A stretch of DNA of 64,000 nucleotides from Bacillota bacterium (GCA_023429995.1 JAEZCE010000027.1:248001-312000), one strand, 5' to 3'. Counted from the stretch's first letter, positions 8,045 to 17,720 are shown. Program-made: numbers and translations. The notes: a model not told the origin generated them from the sequence alone.

Positions 8045-9214
8045 TTAAAGCAATATCCCGCTCTCTTTAATAGCGGCGATCGCTTTCTTTATTTCCGTTT
8101 CCGGTTGCACCATGGCTAAGCGGACATACCCCTCGCCGTGTTCTCCAAAGCTACTGCCGGGGACCACAATAATTCCGGCCTTTTCAATTAAGTCAAAGGT
8201 AAAATCCACTGACGACTTGTAGTGGGGGGGAATCGCCGCCCAAATAAACATCGTTCCCTGGGGTTTGTCGATATGCCAGCCGATTTCCCCCAAACCGTCG
8301 GCGATCAGGTTGCGCCGGGTCTCATAGGCGCTTACTGTTTGAGCGACACAATCCTGAGGACCGTTTAAAGCCGCGATGGCCGCTTTCTGAATCGGCAGGA
8401 AGACGCCATAATCCAGATGAGATTTCAGGTTCTTTAATCTTTCAATAATCCGGCGGTTTCCTAAAGCAAATGAAATTCTGCAGCCGGGCATGTTATACGT
8501 CTTGGAGAGGGAATTGAATTCGACCCCCACATCTTTGGCGCCGGGAACGGCTAAAAAACTGCCGCCTTTTTGGCCGCCAAAAACCAGCTCGCAATAAGCG
8601 TTATCATGGAGGATGATAATGTCATACCTTTTAGCGAACCAAACCAGTTTTTCATAAAATTCATAAGGCGCTGTCGCGGTCACCGGATTATTGGGATAAG
8701 ATACAATCATCAATTTGGCCTTTTCAGCCACAGATGGCGGGATTTTATCAAGGTCGATCAGATAATGGTTGGACTTTACCAAAGGGATGGGGTAAAGTTC
8801 CGCCTCTGCCAGCTGCGGCCCGGTGCTGAAAATCGGGTAACAGGGATCCGGAGTCAAGACCAGTTCGCCGGGATTGGTTATTGCCAGTGAAATATGGGAT
8901 AAACCATCCTGAGAGCCGTTCATGGCCAGCACTTCATCTTTTTCCAAGCCAACTCCAAAACGCCGCTGGTACCAGTCTTGGACCGCCTTTGTCAGTTCCG
9001 GCAAGTCGCGGATGGCATAGATATAGTTTTCAGGTTTGGCTACTTCTTCCCGGAGTACTTCGATAACATGGGGGGCGGGAGGCAAATCCGGGGTACCGAT
9101 ACTGAAATTGATAATGGATCGTCCTTTGGCCAATTGTTCTTGCTTTCTCTGCTCGAGCTGCGCAAAGATGGCCGATGTCAATCCATTGGTGCGTCTTGAA
9201 AATTTCATGTTCAT
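8045..9214 (-). CDS. Class I/II PLP-dependent aminotransferase, LL-diaminopimelate aminotransferase-like
   Basis: This 389-residue fold-type I aminotransferase has a substrate-side motif NFSIGTPDLPP, the PLP-contact motifs NGSQDGLSH and SYPNNPVTA, and the PLP lysine in SLSKTYNMPG. Closest in feel are DapL-type enzymes, which make LL-diaminopimelate from tetrahydrodipicolinate for lysine and peptidoglycan. Related enzymes act on aspartate, alanine or methionine precursors, so the substrate is not certain. It is a single gene, convergent with the prepilin peptidase. Confidence 0.8.
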   Translation of the reverse strand: MNMKFSRRTNGLTSAIFAQLEQRKQEQLAKGRSIINFSIGTPDLPPAPHVIEVLREEVAKPENYIYAIRDLPELTKAVQDWYQRRFGVGLEKDEVLAMNGSQDGLSHISLAITNPGELVLTPDPCYPIFSTGPQLAEAELYPIPLVKSNHYLIDLDKIPPSVAEKAKLMIVSYPNNPVTATAPYEFYEKLVWFAKRYDIIILHDNAYCELVFGGQKGGSFLAVPGAKDVGVEFNSLSKTYNMPGCRISFALGNRRIIERLKNLKSHLDYGVFLPIQKAAIAALNGPQDCVAQTVSAYETRRNLIADGLGEIGWHIDKPQGTMFIWAAIPPHYKSSVDFTFDLIEKAGIIVVPGSSFGEHGEGYVRLAMVQPETEIKKAIAAIKESGILL

Positions 9215-9485
9215 CCAATCTCCTGTTAAACTTTATTTTAGTTGAAATTGATTATTGATCGCCTGATATTTATTTAGATAGGGGAGTCACAGTTTGTAAA
9301 ATTTGATATGCTTTTGAATATAGGGCCGTTTTATTCATTATGACTTTCATACTGGATCCTTTTCGGATTGGAGCGGTTTTTCATTCTTCTTTTCGACTCG
9401 GAAAATAAATTCCCTTCCGTTATGAAAATTAAAAATAGCTGGATAAAAAAAGGAAAAAAGCTGATTAAAACCGAAGTATAGTCAT

Positions 9486-9514
9486 TTGATATCCAGTGTT
9501 TAATTTGGTAAAAT
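9486..9514 (+). promoter_or_regulatory. Sigma-A-type promoter of the DedA gene
   Basis: TTGATA (9486-9491) and TAAAAT (9509-9514) are separated by 17 bases, about 50 bases before the chosen start at 9567. The remaining 9215-9485 interval holds nothing else that I recognise. Confidence 0.6.
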
Positions 9515-9566
9515 TATTTTTTTGGCAAAGATTAAAAATCGACTTCCGTCACGACATGGAGAAAAA

Positions 9567-10229
9567 ATGTTATCATTCCAATCCTTATTTGATATAGTTC
9601 TTCATCTGGACAAGCACCTCGGCCTGTTCATTCATGATTTCGGCGGCTGGTCCTATCTTGTCCTTTTCCTGATTATTTTTTGCGAAACCGGCCTGGTGGT
9701 GACTCCTTTTTTACCGGGTGATTCCTTGATTTTTACCGCAGGGGCCATTGCGGCGGCAACGATGGAATTGCAAGCGGAATGGCTGTTTTTTATTTTTTGG
9801 TTTGCCGCGATGATCGGCGATTCCACCAACTATTGGATCGGTTATTTCCTGCGAATCCACGTTTTTAGCGGTAAAAAGATTCCCTTCATTCAAAGATCAT
9901 ATCTTGAACGAACCCAGTCGTTTTACCAGCGTCATGGAGGTAAAACCATCGTATTGGCAAGATTTATTCCGATTATTCGAACTTTTGCCCCTTTTGTTGC
10001 CGGTGTAAGTGAAATGGTCTATTGGCGCTTTCTTTTTTACAGTGTGATTGGAAGCATGGCCTGGATTGCCATTTTTCTTTTCGGCGGTTATTTTTTCGGC
10101 AATTTACCAATTGTTAAGACGCATTTTTCCATCGTGATTTTTGCGATTGTGATCATATCATTGCTGCCCGCGGCGATTGAAATTCTCCAGCAAATCTACG
10201 CGGCAAAGAAAAATAAGGGAAACGGGTAA
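9567..10229 (+). CDS. DedA-family membrane protein
   Basis: The 220-residue protein has the DedA/SNARE-associated signature FCETGLVVTPFLPGDS near the N-terminus and ARFIPIIRTFAPFVAG in the middle, with several hydrophobic helices. DedA proteins act as lipid (undecaprenyl phosphate or phosphatidylethanolamine) translocases and support envelope integrity. I chose ATG 9567, preceded by GGAG six bases upstream. A TTG at 9522 in frame lacks a ribosome site. Confidence 0.9.
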   Translation: MLSFQSLFDIVLHLDKHLGLFIHDFGGWSYLVLFLIIFCETGLVVTPFLPGDSLIFTAGAIAAATMELQAEWLFFIFWFAAMIGDSTNYWIGYFLRIHVFSGKKIPFIQRSYLERTQSFYQRHGGKTIVLARFIPIIRTFAPFVAGVSEMVYWRFLFYSVIGSMAWIAIFLFGGYFFGNLPIVKTHFSIVIFAIVIISLLPAAIEILQQIYAAKKNKGNG

Positions 10230-10380
10230 TGAAAATATTGGAAAATCACGGACTTTTTTTCGAGAAAAAAGATCGATTCAAGCGGGTTCTAGCCACTTTG
10301 CGCAGCCCTTATCCGGCTTGACGGATCTTGCAAAAAAATGTTAAAATATTCACTGCTAAGAAAGTAAAAAATGGAAATCG

Positions 10381-10419
10381 TCCGGAATATTACCGCTGCT
10401 TGCTATTCCGGATATTTTT
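10381..10419 (+). terminator. Hairpin with T-rich tail between dedA and the site-2 protease gene
   Basis: TCCGGAATA (10381-10389) pairs perfectly with TATTCCGGA (10404-10412), followed by TATTTTTA. It may end the dedA transcript, although it lies 150 bases after that stop. Confidence 0.55.
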
Positions 10420-10492
10420 ATCCAATTTGTTTTAGTTACCCGATGAAGATGAGCGAGATGTTTTTTACAAAACGAATACTAAAGGAGTATTC

Positions 10493-11098
10493 ATGGCCGG
10501 TTTGAATTTTCGATTTCTCATTTTATCTTTGCCTTGGATTGTGTTGGGTTTGGTATTTCATGAATTTTGTCATGCGTATGTCGCCAACCGGCTGGGGGAT
10601 CCGACTCCGAAGAAGGAGGGGAGACTCTCACTCAATCCATTGGTACATCTTGATTTAATCGGCTTTTTGGCTTTGATTTTTTTAAAGGTTGGATGGGCAA
10701 GACCGGTTCGGATCAATCCACAGTATTATAAGAACCCTATGAAAGCGATGTTACTGGTAGCCCTGGCGGGTCCGGGCGGAAATTTTATGTTGGCCGTATT
10801 TTTTGCAATGATCATTCGGATCACGGCGTATATGAATGTAAATCCTTGGTTTATGGAAATAGGGTTATGGTATAATGTAATGTTGGGATTTTTTAATTTG
10901 ATACCGATTCCGCCCCTCGATGGCGGAAAGGTGTTGCGGTTTTATTTACGGGGAAATGCGGCCTATTATTTTGACCGGTTTGAATCCTATGGCGTGTTTG
11001 TCTTGTTATTGCTGTTATTGCTGAATCCGTTCCAACGGGCGTTGTTTAATTTGGTAAATATCACTTCTTCGTTACTTGCGGGCCATATGTTTATATAG
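10493..11098 (+). CDS. Site-2 protease-type zinc metallopeptidase (M50B)
   Basis: The membrane protein carries HEFCH (His23-Glu24-His27) in the first helix and NLIPIPPLDGGKVL with the third zinc ligand Asp143, which is the M50B/YwhC pattern. Such proteases cut within membrane helices; the substrate of this short subfamily is unknown. In Bacillota this gene commonly precedes scpA-scpB, as here. The start has AAAGGAG upstream. The HD-domain gene begins 9 bases after its stop. Confidence 0.9.
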   Translation: MAGLNFRFLILSLPWIVLGLVFHEFCHAYVANRLGDPTPKKEGRLSLNPLVHLDLIGFLALIFLKVGWARPVRINPQYYKNPMKAMLLVALAGPGGNFMLAVFFAMIIRITAYMNVNPWFMEIGLWYNVMLGFFNLIPIPPLDGGKVLRFYLRGNAAYYFDRFESYGVFVLLLLLLLNPFQRALFNLVNITSSLLAGHMFI

Positions 11099-11107
11099 CA
11101 GGATATT

Positions 11108-11656
11108 ATGAAAAGCGGGGTGAAAACTTTGGGGGTAATTAAAAGGATTACGAATTCATGGGGTAAAAAAACAAGCCCTGAAGATTTGGCCTTAATCGAT
11201 TTTTATCTTGACGATCCCGGAAAATTTCTTTTTAGTCAAATGAGCCGGATTGATCAAAAACATGCTTTAACGGTAGCCAATGCGATTCTTACAAAAGCCA
11301 CCACAGCCACAGAGACTGTTGAATTAAAAACACTGGTAACCGCAGCCCTTTTACATGATATTGGAAAAGTTGAGGGTGATTTTAATTTTTTCAGCCGGAT
11401 GATGGTTGGAATTGTAAGAAGGATTAGACCTGCTTTGCGTGGTAAATTGGCGATGAGATATCCGCTGACTTTTTGGGAAAAGTTTCGTTATGGTCTCTAT
11501 GTCGATTTGGTACATCCGGCGCGCGGAGCGCATATGGCCAGAATATTCGGCGTGGATCAGCAGATTGTGGAAATTATCCGACACCATCACGATCCGCCCC
11601 GTTCCGATCAAAGTGCCGAATTGACTTGGTTACAATTGGCCGACAATAAAAGTTAA
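11108..11656 (+). CDS. HD-domain metal-dependent phosphohydrolase
   Basis: The 182-residue protein has the HD motif ALLHDIGK (His83-Asp84), an upstream His52 and a late IRHHHDPP motif, giving the metal ligands of HD hydrolases. It has no sensor or synthetase domain, so the substrate (a nucleotide or cyclic nucleotide) cannot be named. It sits between the site-2 protease gene and scpA on the same strand. Confidence 0.82.
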   Translation: MKSGVKTLGVIKRITNSWGKKTSPEDLALIDFYLDDPGKFLFSQMSRIDQKHALTVANAILTKATTATETVELKTLVTAALLHDIGKVEGDFNFFSRMMVGIVRRIRPALRGKLAMRYPLTFWEKFRYGLYVDLVHPARGAHMARIFGVDQQIVEIIRHHHDPPRSDQSAELTWLQLADNKS

Positions 11657-11707
11657 TGAATTGAGTGGCCTTCGGGTTAAAAGTATTTTACGAAGTGGGA
11701 ATAATGG

Positions 11708-12448
11708 ATGGAATATCAGATTCAACTTGATGTGTTTCAAGGACCGTTAGATTTGCTTTTGCATCTTATTGAAAAAGATGAAATTGATATTTATAATATT
11801 CCTATCGCTTCGATCACCGATAAATACTTGGAATACATCCATACTATGCAGTCCTTGAATTTGGAAACCGTCGGTGATTTTTTAGTGATGGCGGCGACTC
11901 TTATGCAAATTAAGGCTAAAATGTTGCTGCCGCAGACCATTTCCCAGGACGAAAACGCCGAGGATGAGGAAGATCCCCGCTGGGAACTGGCTCAGAAGCT
12001 TATTGAGTATAAGAAGATCAAAGAAGCCGCCCTCAGTTTGCAAGCTTTAGAAGGCCAGCAGTCCAGGTTTTTTACCCGGGTTAGCGGGGAGTTCGCCGAT
12101 AAAAAAACCGCTCCCGAGCAGGATGGGTTAAAGGATTTATCCATTTGGGATCTGCTTGAAGCGTTTAAAGTCATCATGGAAAGCCTGGAACCTAAAACTC
12201 CCGAGGCTGTTCCCAAACAGATTGTTTCCATTAAACAGCGGATGACGGAAATTTTAGATATGATGGCCTTGGACGGAAAACTCTTTTTTAAAAAGGTTTT
12301 TAGCGATGTAAGCAGCAAAATCGGTTTAATTACCTGCTTTTTGGCGGTTCTTGAATTGATCCGGCTTCATAAAATCAATGTATTTCAAGATGCGGTATTT
12401 GGTGAAATAACATTATCTCTACCGGAAAAGGTGTGTAATAGCGTTTGA
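11708..12448 (+). CDS. scpA: Segregation and condensation protein A (kleisin)
   Basis: The N-terminus matches ScpA (YQIQLDVFQGPLDLLLHLIEKDEIDIYNIPI). The middle is charged, and a C-terminal winged helix ends in LEL..HKINVFQD, the region that contacts the SMC head. ScpA is the kleisin of the Smc-ScpAB complex that organises and segregates the chromosome. The stop overlaps the start of scpB by four bases. Confidence 0.95.
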   Translation: MEYQIQLDVFQGPLDLLLHLIEKDEIDIYNIPIASITDKYLEYIHTMQSLNLETVGDFLVMAATLMQIKAKMLLPQTISQDENAEDEEDPRWELAQKLIEYKKIKEAALSLQALEGQQSRFFTRVSGEFADKKTAPEQDGLKDLSIWDLLEAFKVIMESLEPKTPEAVPKQIVSIKQRMTEILDMMALDGKLFFKKVFSDVSSKIGLITCFLAVLELIRLHKINVFQDAVFGEITLSLPEKVCNSV

Positions 12449-13014
12449 ACCTAACAACGGCACGGTCTATTATTGAAGCATTAATCTTTTCATCCTCTGA
12501 GCCTATTACCAATAAAAATTTGGCGGATATTGTCGGAATTAATGAACATACAGTAAAACAAATGGTGACTGATTTAATTGAAGAGCGCGTCCAAAATAAA
12601 AGCGGCCTTCAAATCATTGAGGTGGCCAGTGGCTATCAATTCGTTACTCATCCGGATTGCGCCCCTTACGTGGAAAAATTACAAAAAGCTCCCCGTAACG
12701 CCGGCCTTTCTCAAGCAGCCATTGAAACTCTAGCCATTATTGCATATAAGCAGCCCATTACCAAAGCGGAAATTGAATCTTTACGCGGGGTCAGTATAGA
12801 AAGCGCGTTGAATACCCTGGTTGAAAAAAACCTGGTGGAAGAGGGCGGGCGAAAGGATGCCCCGGGGCGGCCGATTCTTTACCGTACCACCCGGCAGTTT
12901 TTAAAATATTTTGGTTTAAACGATCTCGGTGAATTGCCGAAAATACCCGAATGGGTTGATTCGGGGGAATCTCTTAAATTCGGGGTTGAACAAAGCGGAG
13001 GCGTACAAAAATGA
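12445..13014 (+). CDS. scpB: Segregation and condensation protein B
   Basis: This is a ScpB protein with tandem winged-helix domains: IIEALIFSSSEPIT at the start, AIIAYKQPITKAEIESLRGV in the centre and GRPILYRTTRQFLKYFGL near the end. It dimerises and binds ScpA in the Smc complex. The TTG start overlaps the scpA stop (TTGA), giving translational coupling. Confidence 0.95.
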   Translation: MNLTTARSIIEALIFSSSEPITNKNLADIVGINEHTVKQMVTDLIEERVQNKSGLQIIEVASGYQFVTHPDCAPYVEKLQKAPRNAGLSQAAIETLAIIAYKQPITKAEIESLRGVSIESALNTLVEKNLVEEGGRKDAPGRPILYRTTRQFLKYFGLNDLGELPKIPEWVDSGESLKFGVEQSGGVQK

Positions 13015-13325
13015 GAAGTTGGATCAAAAGGATGTTTAATCTGGATTTGAACAGGGATAACAACTATTACTGGGGATTAATTTTGCTTCAGCTGGCGATT
13101 CTTTCCCTTGTTGCGTATCTGGTAATGGATGCCTATGAACCGTTGGCCTTTTTGGTCACTTTTTTAATTTGCGGGTGGGGCTTTGTATTGCTTTGGAAAA
13201 GCGATAATGATTTGCGATTTAAAATGGCGCAACTGAAGATTGAAGAATTAGAGGAGAAATTGGAACAATCCCGTATGTTCGTTATACCGGCTCATCTTCT
13301 CAAAAGGAAACGAGTGAATCACTAA
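13011..13325 (+). CDS. Small membrane protein of unknown function
   Basis: The 104-residue protein has two hydrophobic helices (about 23-41 and 46-62) and a charged, helical C-terminus (LKIEELEEKLEQSR) that could form a coiled coil. It overlaps scpB by four bases (ATGA) and the next gene by one base, so it belongs to the same operon. I do not recognise the family. Confidence 0.75.
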   Translation: MRSWIKRMFNLDLNRDNNYYWGLILLQLAILSLVAYLVMDAYEPLAFLVTFLICGWGFVLLWKSDNDLRFKMAQLKIEELEEKLEQSRMFVIPAHLLKRKRVNH

Positions 13326-14437
13326 TGTTCTCAGTAGCAACCGGTTACGTGCTCGGTATTTTAAAAGATAACCCGGAACTCCAGGAATTATTGATTCAAA
13401 TCGATGGTCACGGGAAGCCTGAAAAGGCTTATAACTATCCCAAACTCAATCATTTAATCGGTAAGGGCGAGAAAGTTGTCGTCAATACTGCTGCCGTCAA
13501 ACTTGGACTGGGTACCGGAGGGCGGCATTTTGTTATTCCCCAATATGCCGCCGCCGGCGATGAATTCGAATTTCCGGGGCATATTATGAAATTACGTTAT
13601 ACTCCCTGGCAGTTTCCGGTTTTGGCTGCTGAAGAAGAGGATAGCCCTTACCATGAAGCCCTTAAAGATTGTAGAACTTTGGAAGGGACCCCGGTGGTGA
13701 TGGCGCCCCTTCATAGTATGTTGCCCGGGGTTATCCTGGGGTTCCGGGCAGTTTTTCAAAATCCGCGAATCGCTTATATCATGACCGATGGAGCTGCTTT
13801 ACCCATTGCTTTGAGTGATTTGGTCCGGGAATTAAAAAAGAAACATTTGCTTGATTTGACCGTTACGTCCGGTCATGCCTTTGGAGGGGATCTGGAAACG
13901 GTCAGCGTTCCTTCGGCAATCCTTGCAGCCCAACAGGGAATCAATCCCGATTTGATCATTATTGCCTTAGGCCCCGGCATTGTAGGAACCGGGACCGCAT
14001 TTGGCTTCAGTGGCATCGAACAATCCTGGTATATCGATATCGTGTCCAAATTACAGGGCACAGCCCTGGCGGTTCCCAGAATCAGCGATGCGGACTCCCG
14101 AGAACGGCACCTTGGAATCAGCCACCACTCTTTAACGATTCTTGAATTGGCGAGTCATCCGGCTCTGCTGGGATTGTCAAAACGGCTCCCGAAACCCTTT
14201 TTTGACCGGATTATCGATAGACTCCGGGATCATCATCTACTCAAAGAGCATCATTGGTATGGGGTGAATGATCCTTCTGCGGAGGACCTGTTTAAAGAAT
14301 ATCAAATTCAAGTTAAAACCATGGGCCGTGGCATTCAGGAAGATCCTTGGTTTTTTCAAAGTTCAGTCACTACCGGTTTTTTAGCAGGCTTGGCCGCTAA
14401 AGGCGATTTATCATCTTTGGAACCCATTGTAGAATGA
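13325..14437 (+). CDS. DUF3866 family protein
   Basis: The 370-residue protein resembles the DUF3866 family. It has an N-terminal beta-rich part (VVVNTAAVKLGLGTGGRHFVIPQ), a central PLHSMLPGV segment and a GHAFGGDLETVSVPSA stretch with IIALGPGIVGTGTAFGF. The function is not established. The family is usually next to a NUDIX ADP-ribose pyrophosphatase gene, as here. Confidence 0.85.
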   Translation: MFSVATGYVLGILKDNPELQELLIQIDGHGKPEKAYNYPKLNHLIGKGEKVVVNTAAVKLGLGTGGRHFVIPQYAAAGDEFEFPGHIMKLRYTPWQFPVLAAEEEDSPYHEALKDCRTLEGTPVVMAPLHSMLPGVILGFRAVFQNPRIAYIMTDGAALPIALSDLVRELKKKHLLDLTVTSGHAFGGDLETVSVPSAILAAQQGINPDLIIIALGPGIVGTGTAFGFSGIEQSWYIDIVSKLQGTALAVPRISDADSRERHLGISHHSLTILELASHPALLGLSKRLPKPFFDRIIDRLRDHHLLKEHHWYGVNDPSAEDLFKEYQIQVKTMGRGIQEDPWFFQSSVTTGFLAGLAAKGDLSSLEPIVE

Positions 14438-14452
14438 GGGTGTAGACAAAAA

Positions 14453-14989
14453 ATGGACCTGGTGGAAAAAACTCAAAAAAAAGAATTGATTTATCAGGGG
14501 AAATTTATCGAATGTTATAAGGATCGAGTGATTCTACCCAACGGAAAAATGTCAACCCGGGAATATCTCCATCATCCCGGGGCGATTGCCGCCGTTCCGC
14601 TCCTTGATGACGGCCGGATTATTTTGGAAAAACAATTCCGCTATCCTGTCGGCGAGGTTATTTTAGAGATCCCCGCCGGAAAACTTGAGAAGTCCGAAAA
14701 TCCGGAAGAGTGCGCCCGCCGGGAATTAACTGAGGAAATAGGGTATGAACCCCAGCAATTAATTCATTTGACTTCGATCTGGACGACTCCCGGTATGACC
14801 GATGAAATTATTCATCTATATCTTGCCAAAGGCTTGAAACCATTACGCCGTCCAATGGACAGCGATGAGTTTTTAGAAATCGTCGTGATGACCAAAGAAC
14901 AAGTTTTTCAGCATATTTATAATGATTCCTTGATTGATAGCAAAACGGCTTTAGCTTTGATGATGATAGAATTAAGAAAATTGTGGTAA
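14453..14989 (+). CDS. nudF: NUDIX hydrolase, ADP-ribose pyrophosphatase
   Basis: The protein contains the complete Nudix box G-x5-E-x7-REL-x-EE-x-G (GKLEKSENPEECARRELTEEIGY, about residues 80-102), preceded by LEKQFRYPVGEVILEIPAG, which is typical of ADP-ribose pyrophosphatases. It hydrolyses ADP-ribose to AMP and ribose 5-phosphate. It lies 15 bases after the DUF3866 gene. Confidence 0.92.
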   Translation: MDLVEKTQKKELIYQGKFIECYKDRVILPNGKMSTREYLHHPGAIAAVPLLDDGRIILEKQFRYPVGEVILEIPAGKLEKSENPEECARRELTEEIGYEPQQLIHLTSIWTTPGMTDEIIHLYLAKGLKPLRRPMDSDEFLEIVVMTKEQVFQHIYNDSLIDSKTALALMMIELRKLW

Positions 14990-15052
14990 TTTCGGTTATA
15001 AAGGCTTGTCAACTTGAGTAAAATGTGGAGATTTTGAAAATCGAAGAATAGG

Positions 15053-15736
15053 GTGGCCGGCTTGAAAACTTTAAGTTTGACCTATAATGCTTCCGGAGCG
15101 GTTGAAGGCGCCAGGCGGGGCGATGTTGTCGTTATCGTGGATATTATCGATATGTCGACCAGCGCCGAAGTTGCAATTGAAAATGGCGCCATCGCGGTTT
15201 TCGGTGCTGCCCCCGGCGGTTGTAAAGCGCCGGTAAATCTGAATCCGGATCGAATCGGATATATCGCCGGCAAAAACGCCTTAAAATATAAAGTTCCTCT
15301 CATTATTGTGGCTGAGCCTCGTTATGGAACGGAAGACGAACGGAAAAAAAGAGCGGAAATCGCTTTAATGGGGGTGGCCCGCTCCGGTGAAATCGATTAT
15401 CAAATTATTCCCAATATCGGCAGTGAAATCGGAAAACTGGCTGATTTTAGAGGTAAAGTGGTATTAATCGTTTCGGATACCGGCGGAGTTTCTTTTGATG
15501 CCGCTTACAATAACGGGGCGCCGGTGGTTTTGACAGCCACCGTCACCAGAACTCCCGGGAAAAAGGGTATAGCGCCCGCGATGGCCGGAATTGAGAGAGC
15601 CATTGAGGCTGCGAATAAATTTAATTGCGGGATTACCGTAACCGCCGCCAGCGCCAACTCAATGGAAGATGTACTGGCTGCTCAATATCTTACCCAACTG
15701 ATTGTTCATCGAGGTTTTTTGGATATTCAAAATTAG
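15053..15736 (+). CDS. Conserved protein of unknown function
   Basis: The 227-residue soluble protein has a VVVIVDIIDMSTSAEVAIENGA segment near the N-terminus that faintly recalls the start of 2-phosphosulfolactate phosphatase (ComB), and a Gly/Ala-rich centre. The resemblance is weak and I do not assign that activity. It sits between nudF and spoIIM. The GTG at 15053 or the TTG at 15062 could be the start. Confidence 0.75.
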   Translation: MAGLKTLSLTYNASGAVEGARRGDVVVIVDIIDMSTSAEVAIENGAIAVFGAAPGGCKAPVNLNPDRIGYIAGKNALKYKVPLIIVAEPRYGTEDERKKRAEIALMGVARSGEIDYQIIPNIGSEIGKLADFRGKVVLIVSDTGGVSFDAAYNNGAPVVLTATVTRTPGKKGIAPAMAGIERAIEAANKFNCGITVTAASANSMEDVLAAQYLTQLIVHRGFLDIQN

Positions 15737-15833
15737 AGTTAACCCTGTTTTATTGATATTTTGGAAAACAATCATATATTCCTCGGCTTGACCATAAATT
15801 GAGTATGATGGGACAAGGGGGAGGAATTTTTTT

Positions 15834-16451
15834 ATGCTCAAATTTCAAACTTTAATTCGCGATTATTTGCGGGAAAGAATATTTCTATTGGCTTTGGTGG
15901 CCATCCTTTTTACAATGGGAATTATCTTTGGAGTTTTGGCTGCCGGAATCTTAGATAAACACCAAAAAGTTGATTTGATGAATTATCTGAATCAAGGACT
16001 ACACGGGCCCCTTATCCAAAATCAAGCCTATACCAGACAAACCATCCTAGCCAACATTCAAATGGTTTTTTTTCTCTTTTTTATGGGAATAAGCGTAATT
16101 GGGGTTCCTTTGGCGCTTTTATTGGTTTTTACCCGGGGTTTTATTTTGGGATTCAGCACGGGCTTTCTTTTTCAAACCATGGGCCTCAAAGGGTTTGTCC
16201 TCACAATGACCGGAATTGCGCCTCATAATATCTTATTTATCCCGGCCCTTTTTTTAATGGTCATCGCCATCATGGATTGCGCGGCCGCTTTGACCAAAAT
16301 CCGTTTCTCCAAAAAACCAGTGGTCTTAAGTGCTGAACTCATCAAATGTTCGATCCTGACTTGTGGCGTATTATTGGTAATGATTTTAGCCGGTTTTGTG
16401 CAAGGAAATATATCACCTCTGGTAACAGCGTGGTTTGCCAAATTTATCTGA
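15834..16451 (+). CDS. spoIIM: Stage II sporulation protein M
   Basis: The protein has five or six hydrophobic segments in the SpoIIM pattern, including LVFTRGFILGFSTGFL and GIAPHNILFIPALFLM. SpoIIM is part of the SpoIIDMP machine that removes septal peptidoglycan during engulfment, so the organism probably forms endospores. A GGGGGAGGA ribosome site precedes the ATG. The nudF-spoIIM-xerD order is common in Bacillota. Confidence 0.92.
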   Translation: MLKFQTLIRDYLRERIFLLALVAILFTMGIIFGVLAAGILDKHQKVDLMNYLNQGLHGPLIQNQAYTRQTILANIQMVFFLFFMGISVIGVPLALLLVFTRGFILGFSTGFLFQTMGLKGFVLTMTGIAPHNILFIPALFLMVIAIMDCAAALTKIRFSKKPVVLSAELIKCSILTCGVLLVMILAGFVQGNISPLVTAWFAKFI

Positions 16452-16622
16452 CAACATGGCGGGTTTTCATTTTAATTTAAGTTTCCGGTATGAATCCCGA
16501 GGAAAATCCGTTCCCTGCTTGAATTGGAAATGTTTCCTGTCACTCTAAAAAAGGAGTTGTCATAAAAATTGTCGAAAATTATTCAGGAACCATTTTGAAA
16601 GCTAACGAAAGGAGTGACAGCT

Positions 16623-17513
16623 TTGCAAGAGACTCTACAAGATTACCTCAATTACCTTTCGGTTGAACGCGGTTTGGCCAAAAATACCTTAGAATCTTAT
16701 GGCAGAGATCTGAATCAATATTTGGAATATCTTCAAGAAAAGAAAAAACTTAATCTTGACGGAACCACGCAGGCCACTGTAATTGGATATTTACTTCAAT
16801 TGCAGGCCCGGGGCAAGGCAACCGCCACGTTATCCAGAAGTCTGGCTGCCATTAAGTCATATTACCATTATATGGCGAGAGAAAGGAGGATCGAACGGGA
16901 CCCAACGGTAAATTTGGATGCTCCAAAGCAAGAAAAGCGTTTACCGCGAGTATTATCCGTAAATGAGGTTGAGAAACTTCTGGAGCAACCGGATGTTAAA
17001 AACCCGGTCGGAATTCGGGACCGCGCAATGCTCGAAGTTCTTTATGCAACGGGTCTCCGTGTATCCGAACTGGTGTCGTTAAAAGTAGCCGACGTTAATT
17101 TGGACACCGGCTATATTAAATGTTATGGAAAAGGTTCCAAAGAAAGAATTGTTCCCCTTGGCTCGGTCGCTATTAAATTTTTACGGCTATACCAAGATCA
17201 TGCCCGCAAATTTTTAGCCTCTCAGATTGGAGAAAATACTCTTTTTTTGAATCATCACGGTAAAGGCCTAACCAGACAAGGTTTTTGGAAAATCATTAAG
17301 AAATATGCGGACAATTTGAATATTCTAACGGATATTACCCCCCATACGCTACGTCATTCTTTTGCCACCCATCTTCTGGAGAACGGCGCCGACCTGCGCT
17401 CGGTACAAGAAATGCTGGGACATGCCGATATTGCGACAACTCAGATTTATACGCATTTAACCAACGGAAAGATTAAGGATGTTTATGAAAAAACTCATCC
17501 TCGAGCACAATAG
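16623..17513 (+). CDS. xerD: Site-specific tyrosine recombinase XerD
   Basis: This tyrosine recombinase has an N-terminal SAM-like DNA-binding domain and all catalytic residues: Arg in ATGLRVSELVSL, Lys in GKGSKERIVPL, HTLRHSFATHLL (His and Arg), LGHADIATTQIYTHLT (His and Tyr). XerD with XerC resolves chromosome dimers at dif. I prefer the TTG at 16623, eight bases after AAAGGAG, because the GTG at 16614 overlaps the ribosome site; the resulting 296 residues is the usual XerD length. Confidence 0.93.
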   Translation: MQETLQDYLNYLSVERGLAKNTLESYGRDLNQYLEYLQEKKKLNLDGTTQATVIGYLLQLQARGKATATLSRSLAAIKSYYHYMARERRIERDPTVNLDAPKQEKRLPRVLSVNEVEKLLEQPDVKNPVGIRDRAMLEVLYATGLRVSELVSLKVADVNLDTGYIKCYGKGSKERIVPLGSVAIKFLRLYQDHARKFLASQIGENTLFLNHHGKGLTRQGFWKIIKKYADNLNILTDITPHTLRHSFATHLLENGADLRSVQEMLGHADIATTQIYTHLTNGKIKDVYEKTHPRAQ

Positions 17514-17616
17514 CAATGGATGCCGGGAACGAAATAGGTCTGGAGGTCTGGGGAATTGAACCGATAAAAAATCAGGATTCAATCATAATCATGTGCCAAA
17601 AATAGAATACTTTTAC

Positions 17617-17720
17617 GAGGCTGTCCTTACTTTAAATCACGTGGAAATACAATATATAGTTCCTTGAGTCAATATATTGTATTTCTTTTTCAAACAATTT
17701 TCGTTTGGGACAGCCTCTTT
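17617..17720 (+). terminator. Long nested hairpin ending in T-run
   Basis: GAGGCTGTCC (17617-17626) pairs with GGGACAGCCTC (17707-17717), followed by TTT. Inside it a second stem pairs GAAATACAATATA (from 17644) with TATATTGTATTTC (to 17685). It could be a terminator or a decayed miniature inverted-repeat element in the 306-base gap between xerD and rbgA. Confidence 0.55.
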
